A DNA stretch of 64,000 bases from assembly GCA_002842735.1 (NCBI GenBank), contig PHEB01000018.1:1-64000 (forward strand). Reading direction: 5' to 3'. The position numbers and the translations under genes are program-made. The first letter of the stretch is position 1, and every line of letters begins with the position of its first letter. The stretch is from Alphaproteobacteria bacterium HGW-Alphaproteobacteria-7 (GTDB lineage Bacteria > Pseudomonadota > Alphaproteobacteria > Sphingomonadales > Sphingomonadaceae). The notes beneath the pieces were generated by a model. The model had not been told where the DNA came from. It was given only the letters and a program-made list of their open reading frames with translations, and searched no databases. This document shows positions 35,532-44,974 of the stretch, piece by piece.

Positions 35532-36842
35532 TCAGATCGCCGAGCTGAACTTGCGCTGCGTGATCGCGCGGAAACTATCGAACAGCGATGCGATCACGCG
35601 GGCATAGGGCAATCCGTCAGGTTCAATGCGCAAGCTATTGTCGCTCAGCGTCGCCAATCCGGCAGCGATAAACGGCGCAAGTTTGCCCTGCACCTCGGCC
35701 AGCAGGCACGGCGATAGCGCCGCCTCGCCCCGGCACAGCAACGCCTCTATCACGCCGCCGCGCAGCCGGTCTTGCGCCGCGCGGGCAATCCCGTGGTTGG
35801 CCGATAGCCGCCCTTCGCCGGACAGCGTGCGATAGCGGCCATTATGCTTGTCGTTCTGCGCCAGCAGCGTGGGAAAGCCGCTGATTGCCGATGAGCCCAT
35901 CCCGATCAGCACCTCGGCCTGATCATCGGTGAAGCCCTGAAAATTGCGCCGCAGCATGCCATCCCGCGCCGCGCGCGCCAGCGGATCATGCGGCAGGGCG
36001 AAGTGATCAAACCCGATTGCGTCATAGCCGTTGCCGGTCAGGAAGGCGTGGGCCGCGCTCGCCATGGCAAAGCGCGCCTCGGCCCCCGGCAGCGCATCTT
36101 CGGGGATGACTTTCTGGCGCGGAACGAGATGCGGGACATGGGCATAGCCAAACACCGCCACCCGGTCGGCCCCCAGTTTGCGCGTATATTCGAGGCTCTC
36201 GATCAGGTCGGCGGAGGTCTGATGCGGCAGGCCATACATCAGATCGAAATTGAGCGAGGTCACGCCGCCGCTGCGCAGCCAATCGACGCTGCGGCCAATC
36301 ATCGCGGCGGGTTGTTCGCGCCCGATCACTTTCTGGCAATGCGGGGCGAAGGTCTGCACCCCCATGCTGGCGCGGGTGATGCCGACTTCGCTGACCACGT
36401 GGCTCCATTGCGTTGTCAGGCTGCGCGGATCGAGTTCGATTGACCATTCGGGTGCAAATAGCGGGAAATGGGCGTGGATCGCGTCAACCAGCGCCAGAAG
36501 TTCGCCCGGTTCAATCGCGTTGGGGCTGCCGCCGCCAAAGGCGATGCGCCGCACCCGCGCACCTTCGGGAAGCAGGCTGGCGACCGTGGCGATTTCCTGA
36601 TGCAGCGCGGCAAGGTAGCTCTCCACCCGCGCCCGCTTGCCCGCCGCCCCGGTGTTGCAACCGCAATAATAGCAGATCTGTTCGCAAAACGGGATGTGGA
36701 GATAAAGCGAGATGTCGCCATCCGCCCCCGCAATCGCGCGTTCGATCGCGCCTTCGGGAAGCGCGCCGAAATCCGCCGCAGTGGGATAGCTGGTGTAACG
36801 CGGCACCGGCTTGGCGAGCAGTTCGGGATGATATTGCCACAT
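35532..36842 (-). CDS. hemN: Oxygen-independent coproporphyrinogen III oxidase (436 aa)
   Basis: A radical-SAM enzyme with HIPFCEQICYYCGCNT (CxxxCxxC binding the 4Fe-4S cluster and the extra HemN Cys), FGGGSPNAI for SAM binding, and RASMGVQTF. Length fits HemN and exceeds HemW-type proteins. It makes protoporphyrinogen IX without oxygen, keeping heme supply for the cbb3 oxidase encoded just upstream. The gene follows the small Cys/His-tailed gene by 45 bp, and an FNR-like site at 36878-36891 lies 36 bp before its start, so it can be transcribed with the cco operon or from its own promoter. Confidence 0.94.
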   Translation of the reverse strand: MWQYHPELLAKPVPRYTSYPTAADFGALPEGAIERAIAGADGDISLYLHIPFCEQICYYCGCNTGAAGKRARVESYLAALHQEIATVASLLPEGARVRRIAFGGGSPNAIEPGELLALVDAIHAHFPLFAPEWSIELDPRSLTTQWSHVVSEVGITRASMGVQTFAPHCQKVIGREQPAAMIGRSVDWLRSGGVTSLNFDLMYGLPHQTSADLIESLEYTRKLGADRVAVFGYAHVPHLVPRQKVIPEDALPGAEARFAMASAAHAFLTGNGYDAIGFDHFALPHDPLARAARDGMLRRNFQGFTDDQAEVLIGMGSSAISGFPTLLAQNDKHNGRYRTLSGEGRLSANHGIARAAQDRLRGGVIEALLCRGEAALSPCLLAEVQGKLAPFIAAGLATLSDNSLRIEPDGLPYARVIASLFDSFRAITQRKFSSAI

Positions 36843-36877
36843 GAGTGCGCATAAAGCGGCTGCGCTGGCCCACGTCT

Positions 36878-36891
36878 TTGCGTGAGATCAA
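36878..36891 (-). promoter_or_regulatory. FNR/FixK-like box before hemN
   Basis: The minus strand reads TTGATCTCACGCAA: one half is a perfect TTGAT and the other is CGCAA, matching 8 of 10 conserved positions of TTGAT-N4-ATCAA. It overlaps the stop codon of the small gene upstream. Two perfect boxes nearby make it credible. Confidence 0.5.
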
Positions 36892-37121
36892 ATTGTGCGT
36901 TTGGCCTTTTCGCGGCTGGTGCCCGCGTGGCATCCGCTGGGATGGCATTGGCGGTTATCCATCGGCGCTTCGCCGTCATCCAGCGGGATGGTGCCCAGCG
37001 CGATGGTTATCGTGCCGCCATTGCACAAGGGGACGGTCATCGATTGGCTGTCCACTGGCAAGGGGCCGATCAGCACCGGCACCAGCGCGGTGATGGCATA
37101 GGGCAGGGCGGCGGCGCTCAT
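36888..37121 (-). CDS. Small hypothetical protein with Cys/His-rich tail (77 aa)
   Basis: The ATG at 37121 overlaps the ccoS stop codon (ATGA), which is strong support for translation. The N-terminal 25 residues are hydrophobic (ALPYAITALVPVLIGPLP), followed by VPLCNGGTITIALG and a tail QCHPSGCHAG. The CHxxxCH arrangement is suited to binding copper or heme. It sits after the copper ATPase and ccoS, so a role in metallating or assembling the cbb3 oxidase is a fair guess. I do not recognise a named family; DUF2946-like small membrane proteins have a similar feel. Confidence 0.7.
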   Translation of the reverse strand: MSAAALPYAITALVPVLIGPLPVDSQSMTVPLCNGGTITIALGTIPLDDGEAPMDNRQCHPSGCHAGTSREKAKRTI

Positions 37122-37267
37122 AATTCGTCCTCTTCATCAATCAGGATGCGGCTGGCGGCCCCGTCCATGTCTTCATACTGCCCATCGCGCAGCGACCACA
37201 GGAAGGCTGCGAGGCCGAGCAATCCCATGCCGATGGCAATCGGGATCAGGAACGCAAGGCCGGTCAT
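37118..37267 (-). CDS. ccoS: cbb3-type cytochrome oxidase assembly protein CcoS (49 aa)
   Basis: A 49-residue protein, read directly from the DNA, starting MTGLAFLIPIAIGMGLLGL with one membrane helix, followed by the CcoS signature FLWSLRDGQYEDMDG and an acidic end DEEDEL. Such proteins help insert copper and heme into CcoN. The ATG overlaps the stop of the copper ATPase and its own TGA overlaps the next gene's ATG, so it is coupled on both sides. It is short enough to be missed by a 60-residue cut-off. Confidence 0.93.
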   Translation of the reverse strand: MTGLAFLIPIAIGMGLLGLAAFLWSLRDGQYEDMDGAASRILIDEEDEL

Positions 37268-39396
37268 TGTCTTGTCCCTTGGGTCGCTCTCGCCAGCCGC
37301 AGCGAATTGGCGACCACCACCAGCGAGCTGACCGACATGGCAATCGCCGCGATCAGCGGGGTGACGAGGCCCAGCAGCGCCAGCGGAACCGCCAGCACGT
37401 TGTAAATAATCGAAAAGCCAAAGTTCTGGCGCACGATCCGCATCGTCGCCTTGGCGACCCGCACCGCCAGCGCGACCGGCATCAGTTTCTCGCCAATAAA
37501 CACCGCATCGGCGGCCTGCTGGCTGGCATCGGACGCGGTGCCCGGTGCGATAGAGGCGTGCGCGGCAGCCAGCGCCGGGCCATCGTTCAGCCCATCGCCC
37601 ACCATCAGCGGGCGGCGGCCCTGTGCCTTTAATGCTTCCAATGCGGCGAGTTTGGCCTGCGGGCTGACTTCGGCTGTGGCAGCAAGGCCCAATTCGCGCG
37701 CTGCGGCCTCCACCGGCGCGGCGCGGTCACCCGACAGGATGCTGGCGGTGATCCCCTCGGCCCGCAGCGCCGCAAGCGTCGCAGCAGCATCGGTGCGCAG
37801 CGGATCGGCAAATGCGATGGTTTGCGCGGTCTCCCCGATCCGCAACCGGGTGGCGAGGGATTGCGCGGCATCGTCCGGCCGTTCGAGCGCGACCTCGACG
37901 CCGTTCCAGCGTCCCGAAAGGCCCGCGCCGCTGACTTCGCGCAGATCGTCGATTACCGCAGGCACCACACCTTCGTGCAGCAAAGCAGCCGCGAGTCCCT
38001 GGCTCAGCGGATGGCGGCTCGCCTGCGCTAGCCCCAGCGCCACGCTGCGCGCCTCAGCACCTAGCGCGGCAATATCCGCGCGCGGGGTGCCCAGCGTCAG
38101 CGTTCCGGTCTTGTCCAGCAGCGCGATGTCGCATTCGGCGAGGCGTTCCAAGGCGCTGCCATCCTTCACCAGCAGGCCCCGGCGCAGCAACGCGCCGCTC
38201 GCCACCACCTGCGCGGCGGGCACCGCTAGGCCCATCGCGCAGGGGCAGGTGATAATCAGCACCGCAATCGCGATGGTGAGCGATTGGTGCCAACCCGCGC
38301 CCGCGATCATCCACCCGACAAACGCCAGCGCGGCGAGGCTGTGCACCACCGGGGCATAGAGGCGGCTGGCGCGGTCGGCGATGCGGACATAGTGGCTGCG
38401 CGATTGGCCCGCCTCGTCCATCAGCCGGGCGATTTCGGCGATTGCGGTGTCATCTGCCACGGCGGTCAACCGCACGCGCAGCGGCGCGGAAAGGTTGATC
38501 GCGCCCGCGTGGACAATGGCCCCCGGGGCGACCGGTTCGGGCGCGCTTTCGCCGGTCAGCATGGCGTTGTCGATGGCGCTTGCCCCGTCTTCAACCGCGC
38601 CATCAGCGGCGAGCGCCTCGCCAGCCGCGACCAGCACCAGCATTCCCGGCTCAAGCTCCGCCGCAGCCACGCGGCGGGTGGTGCCATCGGGGCCGATCAC
38701 GCTGGCGCTTTTCCCCATCCGCCCCAGCAAAGCGCCGATCCCGGCGCGTGTGCGGTCACGCATCACCGCATCGAGCACGCGCCCGGCGAGCAGGAAGAAC
38801 AGCAGCATCACCGCGCTTTCAAAATAAGCGTGGCCGCCGCCGGTGATCGTTTCATAGAGGCTGAGCGCGGTCGCGAGGATCACGCCAATCGAAATCGGCA
38901 CATCCATATTGGTGCGCCGGTGGCTCAACGCCATCCACGCGCTCGCGAAGAACGGGCGGCCCGAATAGGCAATCACCGGCATCGCGATCAGCGCGGAAAG
39001 CCAGTGGAACAGATCGCGCGTCGGCCCGTCCGCGCCCGACCAGATGCTGACCGACAGCAGCATCACATTCATCATCCCGAAGCCCGCCACGCCGAGCGCG
39101 CGGATCAACCGTTTGCGTTCATGCGTTTCCACGCCGAGCGGATTGTCGGCCACCGGCTGCGCTTCAAACCCGATCGCCAGCAGCGCCGATGTCAGCGCGG
39201 TTTCATCAAGCGCGGGATCATGCTGGATCGCCACCCGCTTGGCCGAGAAATTGGCGCGCGCGGCGATGATGCCTTCAACCTTGGGCAGTTCCCGCTCAAT
39301 CTTGCCGATGCAGCCAGCACACCGCATTCCCGGCACGGTGAAGCGGGTCGAGATCAGCGCGGGGCTATCGGCAAGGATGGGGGCAGGGGCGTTCAC
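37264..39396 (-). CDS. ccoI: Copper-translocating P1B-type ATPase for cbb3 oxidase (710 aa)
   Basis: It has an N-terminal heavy-metal domain with GMRCAGCIGK (CxxC, about residue 25), eight predicted membrane helices, CPC in the transport helix (ITCPCAMGLA), the phosphorylation site DKTGTLT, and GDGLNDGPAL. It delivers copper for CuB of CcoN. The start is GTG 39396 because it overlaps the ccoH stop (GTGA); the open frame extends upstream to 39492 but without a start in place. The 3' end overlaps ccoS by 4 bp. Confidence 0.94.
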   Translation of the reverse strand: MNAPAPILADSPALISTRFTVPGMRCAGCIGKIERELPKVEGIIAARANFSAKRVAIQHDPALDETALTSALLAIGFEAQPVADNPLGVETHERKRLIRALGVAGFGMMNVMLLSVSIWSGADGPTRDLFHWLSALIAMPVIAYSGRPFFASAWMALSHRRTNMDVPISIGVILATALSLYETITGGGHAYFESAVMLLFFLLAGRVLDAVMRDRTRAGIGALLGRMGKSASVIGPDGTTRRVAAAELEPGMLVLVAAGEALAADGAVEDGASAIDNAMLTGESAPEPVAPGAIVHAGAINLSAPLRVRLTAVADDTAIAEIARLMDEAGQSRSHYVRIADRASRLYAPVVHSLAALAFVGWMIAGAGWHQSLTIAIAVLIITCPCAMGLAVPAAQVVASGALLRRGLLVKDGSALERLAECDIALLDKTGTLTLGTPRADIAALGAEARSVALGLAQASRHPLSQGLAAALLHEGVVPAVIDDLREVSGAGLSGRWNGVEVALERPDDAAQSLATRLRIGETAQTIAFADPLRTDAAATLAALRAEGITASILSGDRAAPVEAAARELGLAATAEVSPQAKLAALEALKAQGRRPLMVGDGLNDGPALAAAHASIAPGTASDASQQAADAVFIGEKLMPVALAVRVAKATMRIVRQNFGFSIIYNVLAVPLALLGLVTPLIAAIAMSVSSLVVVANSLRLARATQGTRQ

Positions 39397-39848
39397 GGCA
39401 GCTTGCTTTCCCCCGTCCAGGTCTGGCCGCCAGCGGTCACGGTGAGGTGCAATGTCCAGCGCCCTTGCGCCAGCGCTTCGTTGGCGGTCCACGCATCTGC
39501 GCCCGCCGGGGCGAAAGTGAGGTTGGCAAGTTCGTGCTGACCCAGCGGTCGGCGTGCAATCGCGGTGATGGCCGCGCCTTCGGGCACGTCGGCGGTGGTC
39601 AGCGCGATGCGCCCGTCGGCAAGTTGGCGCGCTTCCACCTGCCAGCCAAGCGCGCGCGATTTTTCGGCCTCATCCATCCAGCCGTTGAATTTCTGGCTGG
39701 CGACATAGGAGTTTTCAACCACCAAGCCGTGAAAGCCGCTGACTGCAAAGCTCGCCATCACCAGATTGACCGCGATCACCACGCCGAACCCGCCGATGAA
39801 CACCATCGCCATGTGCTTGCCGGTGAATTTGCTGTTGCTGGCCATCAT
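39393..39848 (-). CDS. ccoH: FixH/CcoH family assembly protein (151 aa)
   Basis: A single-span membrane protein (MAMVFIGGFGVVIAVNLVMASFAV, residues about 13-36, with the FixH-type start KFTGKHM), followed by a periplasmic beta domain. It contains the typical VVENSYVASQKFN motif. It is needed for stable cbb3 assembly. Starts at 39848 (ATGA overlap with ccoG) or the adjacent ATG at 39845. Part of ccoGHIS. Confidence 0.9.
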   Translation of the reverse strand: MMASNSKFTGKHMAMVFIGGFGVVIAVNLVMASFAVSGFHGLVVENSYVASQKFNGWMDEAEKSRALGWQVEARQLADGRIALTTADVPEGAAITAIARRPLGQHELANLTFAPAGADAWTANEALAQGRWTLHLTVTAGGQTWTGESKLP

Positions 39849-41353
39849 TCGTTCCCCGGCATGGCAAATCTGGTTTCTGCCAGATCCTGTTCGCGCTGTT
39901 CATCAAGGCTGGTCAGGCGGAAGCTGAAGCTGTCCGCCGCCGCGCCCGGTGGCAGCATCACATAGGCGCGCACCACCTTGGTTTCATTGGCGGGCACGGC
40001 GATCACTTGCACCGGCGCGGCGTTGTCCATGCTGACGGCTTCGGTCCACATCACCGCGCCTTGCGGCAGGCCGGTCAGCGCCACTTCCATATCGCGCGGG
40101 CGGGCCTCCATATTGCGCAGCCGCAGGGTGTAGGCATTGCGCACCGATCCATCCTTCATCAGCATGAACGGCGGGTTGCGATCGGGCGAGACGGTAAGAT
40201 CAGTATGCGTGCGGGCGCCAAGTGCAAACAGCATCGCTGCGCCGATCGCGCCCCAGACGCCGAAATAGATGAACACGCGCGGGCGCAGCAGCGCCTTCCA
40301 CGCAGGCGTTGCAGGCGCGCCCGCCGCCTCGGCCTCGCATTGTTCAAGCGTGGCGTAATCGATCAGCCCGCGCGGGCGGCCGATGTCCTTCATCACCTTA
40401 TCGCAGGCGTCGATGCACAATCCGCAGGTGATGCAACCGATCTGCTGGCCTTCGCGGATATCAATCCCGGTGGGGCATACCGCGACGCATTGCAGGCAAT
40501 CGACGCAATCGCCGTAAGCGTCAGGGTTCTTGGCCGCTTTCTTCAGGCTGCCGCGCTGTTCGCCGCGCCAATCCTTGTAAGTGACGATGAGGCTTTTCTC
40601 ATCGAGCATCGCGGTCTGGATGCGCGGCCACGGGCACATATAGATGCACACCTGTTCGCGCATGAACCCGCCGAGCCAGAAGGTGGTTCCGGTCAGGATC
40701 GCCACGGTCGCATAGGCCACCATCGCAGCTTCGCCGCGCCAGAAATCATAGGTGAGGGTGGGCGCATCGGCGAAATACATGATCCACGCGCCGCCGGTCC
40801 AGAAGCTGATGACCAGATAGACGGCCCACTTGGAGGTGCGGCGGGTGATCTTGCCCGCTGTCCACGGTGCCTTGTCCAGCCGTGCGCGGGCGTTGCGATC
40901 GCCATCGAAAAAGCGGTCAATATGCTGGAACAGGTCAGTCCACACGGTTTGCGGGCAGGCATAACCGCACCACGCCCGGCCGACCGCGCTGGTGACGAGG
41001 AACAACCCGATCCCCGCCATGATCAGCAACCCGGCGACGAAGTAAAATTCGTGCGGCCAGATTTCGATATCGAACATGTAGAACCGGCGGTGCGCCAGAT
41101 CGACCAGCACCGCCTGATCGGGTGCATAGGGCCCGCGATCCCAACGGATCCACGGGGTAATGTAGTAAACCGCCAGCGTGACCACCATCACCAGCCATTT
41201 GAACCGCCGGAACGGGCCGTCGATCCGCTTGTTATGGACGGTCTTGCCCTTTTCATAGAGCTCGATCTTCGCCGGGCCCGCAGCAGCGGGGGCAGGTTGC
41301 GGCGCGGCAGAGCCGAGCGCACCGCTCCAATCGCGCTCCTTGTGGTCAGCCAT
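39845..41353 (-). CDS. ccoG: CcoG/FixG iron-sulfur accessory protein (502 aa)
   Basis: A polyferredoxin-type protein with five or so membrane helices (WAMCGYACPQTVW-like GYACPQTVWTDLFQ) and two 4Fe-4S motifs (CVDCLQCVAVCPTG and CITCGLCIDACDKV). The C-terminal domain is periplasmic. It reduces copper for cbb3 maturation. The start ATG 41353 overlaps the end of ccoP by 8 bp; an in-frame start further up would extend into ccoP with an Arg-rich leader and is rejected. Confidence 0.93.
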   Translation of the reverse strand: MADHKERDWSGALGSAAPQPAPAAAGPAKIELYEKGKTVHNKRIDGPFRRFKWLVMVVTLAVYYITPWIRWDRGPYAPDQAVLVDLAHRRFYMFDIEIWPHEFYFVAGLLIMAGIGLFLVTSAVGRAWCGYACPQTVWTDLFQHIDRFFDGDRNARARLDKAPWTAGKITRRTSKWAVYLVISFWTGGAWIMYFADAPTLTYDFWRGEAAMVAYATVAILTGTTFWLGGFMREQVCIYMCPWPRIQTAMLDEKSLIVTYKDWRGEQRGSLKKAAKNPDAYGDCVDCLQCVAVCPTGIDIREGQQIGCITCGLCIDACDKVMKDIGRPRGLIDYATLEQCEAEAAGAPATPAWKALLRPRVFIYFGVWGAIGAAMLFALGARTHTDLTVSPDRNPPFMLMKDGSVRNAYTLRLRNMEARPRDMEVALTGLPQGAVMWTEAVSMDNAAPVQVIAVPANETKVVRAYVMLPPGAAADSFSFRLTSLDEQREQDLAETRFAMPGNE

Positions 41354-42272
41354 CAGTTTCCGCCTTCGGCGCCTGCGCGACATCGGTTGCAGGTTCAGCC
41401 GCCGGGGCCGCCTGCTGCCCGCCGCCACGCGAATGGACATAGGCTGCCAGCATCTTGATCGTCACCGGATCAAGCCGGTCTTTCCATCCCGGCATCACGC
41501 CGTGGCGCGGGGCGAGGATCTGCTTGCGCACCGCCGCTTCGCTGCCGCCATAAAGCCAGATCGCGTCGTTGAGCGCGGGCGCGCCCATTTCGGGCATTCC
41601 GGCACCGGCCGGGCCGTGGCAAGCGGCGCAGTTTTCGGAAAATAGCGTCGCCCCGGCGGCGTTCGGCGTGGCCTTGCCGCTCAATGACAGGACATGGCTG
41701 GTCAGCGCCGCCACCTGGCCTGCATCGAACATCCCTTCGAACGCGGGCATGTAATTCACCCGCGTCGCGTCAGACCCTTCCCAGCGGATGCCGTGGGTAA
41801 GGGTGGTTTCGATATCGGTCAGCGTTCCGCCCCAGATCCAGTCATTATCATTGAGGTTGGGGTAGCCATATTCCTGATAGCCCGCCGCGCCCGCGCCGTG
41901 GCACTGCACGCAATTGACCTTGAACGCGGCCGCACCCCCGGCAATCGCTTGCGCCATCAATTCGGGCGAGGCGGGCAGGGCTTCGATATCGGTCGCGGCG
42001 ATCTGGGCGATCATGCCCTGGCGCGCGGCATCGGCGGCGCTCATTTCCTTGGCGAGGTCGCCGCGGCTCGACCAGCCGAGCGTGCCAGCGGTCGCCTTGT
42101 CGATCATCGGCCACGCGGGATAGAGCACCACATAGACTACGCTGAAGGCGATGCAGGCGTAGAACGTCCACAGCCACCAGCGCGGCAACGGGGTGTTGAG
42201 TTCTTCGATCCCGTCCCATTCGTGGCCGACGGTTTCGGTGCCGGTGGGTTGGTCAATCCGCTTATTGGACAT
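41346..42272 (-). CDS. ccoP: cbb3 oxidase subunit III, di-heme cytochrome c CcoP (308 aa)
   Basis: An N-terminal membrane helix (WWLWTFYACIAFSVVYVVLYP, about residues 31-51) anchors two cytochrome c domains with CVQCHG (about 137) and CAACHG (about 223), each with a distal Met (MPAF and MPGW). It passes electrons to CcoO/CcoN. The start at ATG 42272 has AAGGA nine bases upstream and overlaps the ccoQ end by 11 bp. Length is normal. Confidence 0.96.
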   Translation of the reverse strand: MSNKRIDQPTGTETVGHEWDGIEELNTPLPRWWLWTFYACIAFSVVYVVLYPAWPMIDKATAGTLGWSSRGDLAKEMSAADAARQGMIAQIAATDIEALPASPELMAQAIAGGAAAFKVNCVQCHGAGAAGYQEYGYPNLNDNDWIWGGTLTDIETTLTHGIRWEGSDATRVNYMPAFEGMFDAGQVAALTSHVLSLSGKATPNAAGATLFSENCAACHGPAGAGMPEMGAPALNDAIWLYGGSEAAVRKQILAPRHGVMPGWKDRLDPVTIKMLAAYVHSRGGGQQAAPAAEPATDVAQAPKAETDG

Positions 42273-42426
42273 CGTCTTCATCCTTGAAAATCGAATGCTT
42301 GGCTGCCTCCACATGGGCTTTTGCCCCGGGGCGGAAGTGCCACAGGCACAGCGTCAGATAGAGCGCGAAGATCAGCACCAGCCCGTAGGAATCGGCGAAG
42401 TGGCGCAGGATTTCGTAAAGGCTCAT
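42262..42426 (-). CDS. ccoQ: cbb3 oxidase subunit IV CcoQ (54 aa)
   Basis: Read directly from the [23 protein letters not shown] and on, with one membrane helix and a charged tail rich in Asp/Glu. It fits the CcoQ stabilising subunit by position, size and topology. The ATG overlaps the ccoO stop (ATGA) and its TAA lies within the start of ccoP. Confidence 0.93.
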   Translation of the reverse strand: MSLYEILRHFADSYGLVLIFALYLTLCLWHFRPGAKAHVEAAKHSIFKDEDDVQ

Positions 42427-43190
42427 CGCCCTTTCTCCTCAGCCAGTTCCTCCTGCGCGGCGGCGCTGTTCACTTCGACCAGCGTGCCGAGCATCTGGAG
42501 ATAGGCGACCAGCGCATCCATTTCGGTGACGCGGGTGGGATCGCCATCGAAATCGCGGATCTGCGCTTTCGGGTAACGTTCCGCCAGATCGCCCGCATCG
42601 GCATCGGGATTGGCCTGCGCCATCAGATCAGCCCCGGCCTGCGCGATATCGGTATCGGAATAGGGCACGCCCACGCGCCGCAGCGCGGTAAGATTCGCCA
42701 CCGGATCGGGCACATTCACCAGCGTATCGGCCAGAAAGCTGTAATTGGGCATGATGCTTTCCGGCACCACCGAGCGCGGGGCCTTGAGATGCTGGACGTG
42801 CCATTCATCCGAATAGCGCCCGCCCACGCGCGCCAGATCCGGCCCGGTGCGTTTTGATCCCCATTGGAACGGGTGATCATACATGCTTTCCGCCGCGAGG
42901 CTGTAATGGCCATAGCGTTCGACCTCGTCCCGGAACGGGCGGATCATCTGGCTGTGACACAGATAGCAGCCTTCGCGGACGTAGATGTCCCGCCCTGCCT
43001 GTTCCAGCGGGGTATAGGGACGCATCCCCTCCACCTTCTCGATCGTGTTATCGATCCAGAACAGCGGGGCGATTTCCACGATCCCGCCGATGGCGACCAC
43101 CACAAAGGTGGCGGCGGCGAGCAGGGTGACGTTCTTCTCCAGCTTTTTGTGGCTTTCGAACACGTTGTTATTGGGTGCGTTCTTGCTCAT
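42423..43190 (-). CDS. ccoO: cbb3 oxidase subunit II, mono-heme cytochrome c CcoO (255 aa)
   Basis: It has one N-terminal membrane helix (about 22-45) and a cytochrome c domain with [12 protein letters not shown] (about residue 76-87) and the CcoO-type [17 protein letters not shown]. It accepts electrons from CcoP and hands them to CcoN. The gene is 24 bp behind ccoN. The stop overlaps ccoQ. Confidence 0.96.
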   Translation of the reverse strand: MSKNAPNNNVFESHKKLEKNVTLLAAATFVVVAIGGIVEIAPLFWIDNTIEKVEGMRPYTPLEQAGRDIYVREGCYLCHSQMIRPFRDEVERYGHYSLAAESMYDHPFQWGSKRTGPDLARVGGRYSDEWHVQHLKAPRSVVPESIMPNYSFLADTLVNVPDPVANLTALRRVGVPYSDTDIAQAGADLMAQANPDADAGDLAERYPKAQIRDFDGDPTRVTEMDALVAYLQMLGTLVEVNSAAAQEELAEEKGR

Positions 43191-43214
43191 GTTTTGCGTT
43201 CCTTGCCTATCCGC

Positions 43215-44882
43215 TTATTCGGCGGGCTGGGCTTGCGGTTCGGACAGGATCGGGCGATCGGCGGCTTCATCATGGGCGGTGTCACCCATCGGCGCTTCGA
43301 CGCGCTGCTTGCCGGCGATGGTCATCCAGATATTGTAAGCCATGATGACAGCCCCGGCGAGATACATCAGCCCGCCAACCGCGCGCAGGATGTACATCGG
43401 GTGCAGCGCCGTGACCGTATCGATGAAGCTGTTCACCAGATAGCCGTCAGACCCGTATTCGCGCCACATCAGGCCCTGCGTGATCCCGGCGACCCACATC
43501 GACGAGGCGTAGAAAACGATCCCCAGCGTGGCGAGCCAGAAGTGCCAGTTGATCATCCGCAGGCTGTACAGCCGCGGCTTGTTCCACAGGCGCGGCACCA
43601 GGAAATAGACACAGGCGAAAGTGATCATCCCGTTCCATCCCAGCGCGCCCGAATGGACGTGGCCGATGGTCCAGTCGGTATAGTGCGACAGGCTGTTCAC
43701 CGCCTTGATCGACAGCATCGGGCCTTCAAACGTGCTCATCCCGTAGAACGCCAGCGCCAGCACCATCATGCGGATGATCGGATCGGTGCGCACCTTGTCC
43801 CATGCGCCGTTGAGCGTCATCAGACCGTTGATCATCCCGCCCCAGCTGGGCATCCACAGCATTACCGAAAACACCATGCCCAGCGTCTGCGCCCAATCGG
43901 GCAGGGCGGTGTAGTGCAGGTGGTGCGGCCCGGCCCAGATATAGAGGAAGATCAGCGACCAGAAGTGGATGATTGAAAGGCGGTAGGAATAGACCGGCCG
44001 CCCGGCCTGTTTGGGCACGAAGTAATACATCATCGCCAGAAAGCCTGCGGTCAGGAAGAAACCCACCGCGTTGTGGCCATACCACCACTGGGTCAGCGCA
44101 TCCTGCACCCCGGCAAAGGCGCTGTAGCTTTTGGCGCCAAGGAAGCTGACCGGGATCGCCAGATTATTGACCACGTGCAGCATCGCAATGGTGACGATGA
44201 AGGCGAGGTAGAACCAGTTGGCGACATAGATATGCGGTTCGTGGCGGCGTAGGATCGTGCCGACATAGACGGCCAGATAGGCGAGCCACACGATGGTCAG
44301 CCACAGATCGACATACCATTCGGGCTCGGCATATTCGCGGCTTTGCGTGATCCCGAGCAGATAGCCGGTCGCGGCCAGCACGATGAACAGCTGATACCCC
44401 CAGAACACGAACCGCGCCATGCCGGGAAACGCCAGCGTGGTGCGGCAGGTGCGCTGCACGACATAAAAACTCGTCGCGATCAGGGCATTGCCCCCGAACG
44501 CGAAAATCACCGCCGAGGTATGCAGCGGGCGCAACCGGCCGAAATTGAGGTAAGGTTCAAGGTTCAATTGCGGGAAGGCCAACTGCGTGGCAATCACCAC
44601 GCCGACCAGCAGCCCCGCAAGTCCCCAGAACATGGTCGCAATCACGCCCCAGCGGATCACATCATCATCATAGCGCGATGGGCCGGGGGGCATTTTGAAA
44701 ATGCCTTGCGCCTTGGCCAGCGGATCATAGCTGCGCAGGGTGGCAATGATCACGATCAGGGCTGCCAGCCCCACGATCCCCATATGAATCGCAAACCCGC
44801 TATCCGGGGTCAGCGCGATAGCGATAATGGCGAAAAGCAGGACGAACGCCCAGCCCCCCAGCCGCCTTACGACTGCTTCCAT
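43215..44882 (-). CDS. ccoN: cbb3 cytochrome c oxidase catalytic subunit CcoN (555 aa)
   Basis: A heme-copper oxidase subunit I with about 13 helices. Heme and CuB ligands are visible in [38 protein letters not shown] and [14 protein letters not shown]. It reduces O2 to water with high affinity. It is the first gene of ccoNOQP, with a perfect FNR/FixK box centred 60 bp upstream of the start. Length and motifs are complete. Confidence 0.97.
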   Translation of the reverse strand: MEAVVRRLGGWAFVLLFAIIAIALTPDSGFAIHMGIVGLAALIVIIATLRSYDPLAKAQGIFKMPPGPSRYDDDVIRWGVIATMFWGLAGLLVGVVIATQLAFPQLNLEPYLNFGRLRPLHTSAVIFAFGGNALIATSFYVVQRTCRTTLAFPGMARFVFWGYQLFIVLAATGYLLGITQSREYAEPEWYVDLWLTIVWLAYLAVYVGTILRRHEPHIYVANWFYLAFIVTIAMLHVVNNLAIPVSFLGAKSYSAFAGVQDALTQWWYGHNAVGFFLTAGFLAMMYYFVPKQAGRPVYSYRLSIIHFWSLIFLYIWAGPHHLHYTALPDWAQTLGMVFSVMLWMPSWGGMINGLMTLNGAWDKVRTDPIIRMMVLALAFYGMSTFEGPMLSIKAVNSLSHYTDWTIGHVHSGALGWNGMITFACVYFLVPRLWNKPRLYSLRMINWHFWLATLGIVFYASSMWVAGITQGLMWREYGSDGYLVNSFIDTVTALHPMYILRAVGGLMYLAGAVIMAYNIWMTIAGKQRVEAPMGDTAHDEAADRPILSEPQAQPAE

Positions 44883-44935
44883 GTTGAATTGTCCCTTTCG
44901 TCGGCCCGCTGTAGGATGACGCGTTGTTCCCGTTA

Positions 44936-44949
44936 TTGATTTAGATCAA
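44936..44949. promoter_or_regulatory. Perfect FNR/FixK box upstream of ccoN
   Basis: TTGATTTAGATCAA matches TTGAT-N4-ATCAA exactly, in the 92-bp gap between ccoN and the regulator gene. Low oxygen should switch on the cco operon from here. Confidence 0.88.
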
Positions 44950-44974
44950 ATCTGTGTCAGTTTTTGGATGCTGA

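Noticed and set aside
44820-44882. An alternative upstream start for ccoN
   Set aside because: The FNR box and the regulator's end leave no room, and the start at 44882 matches family length.
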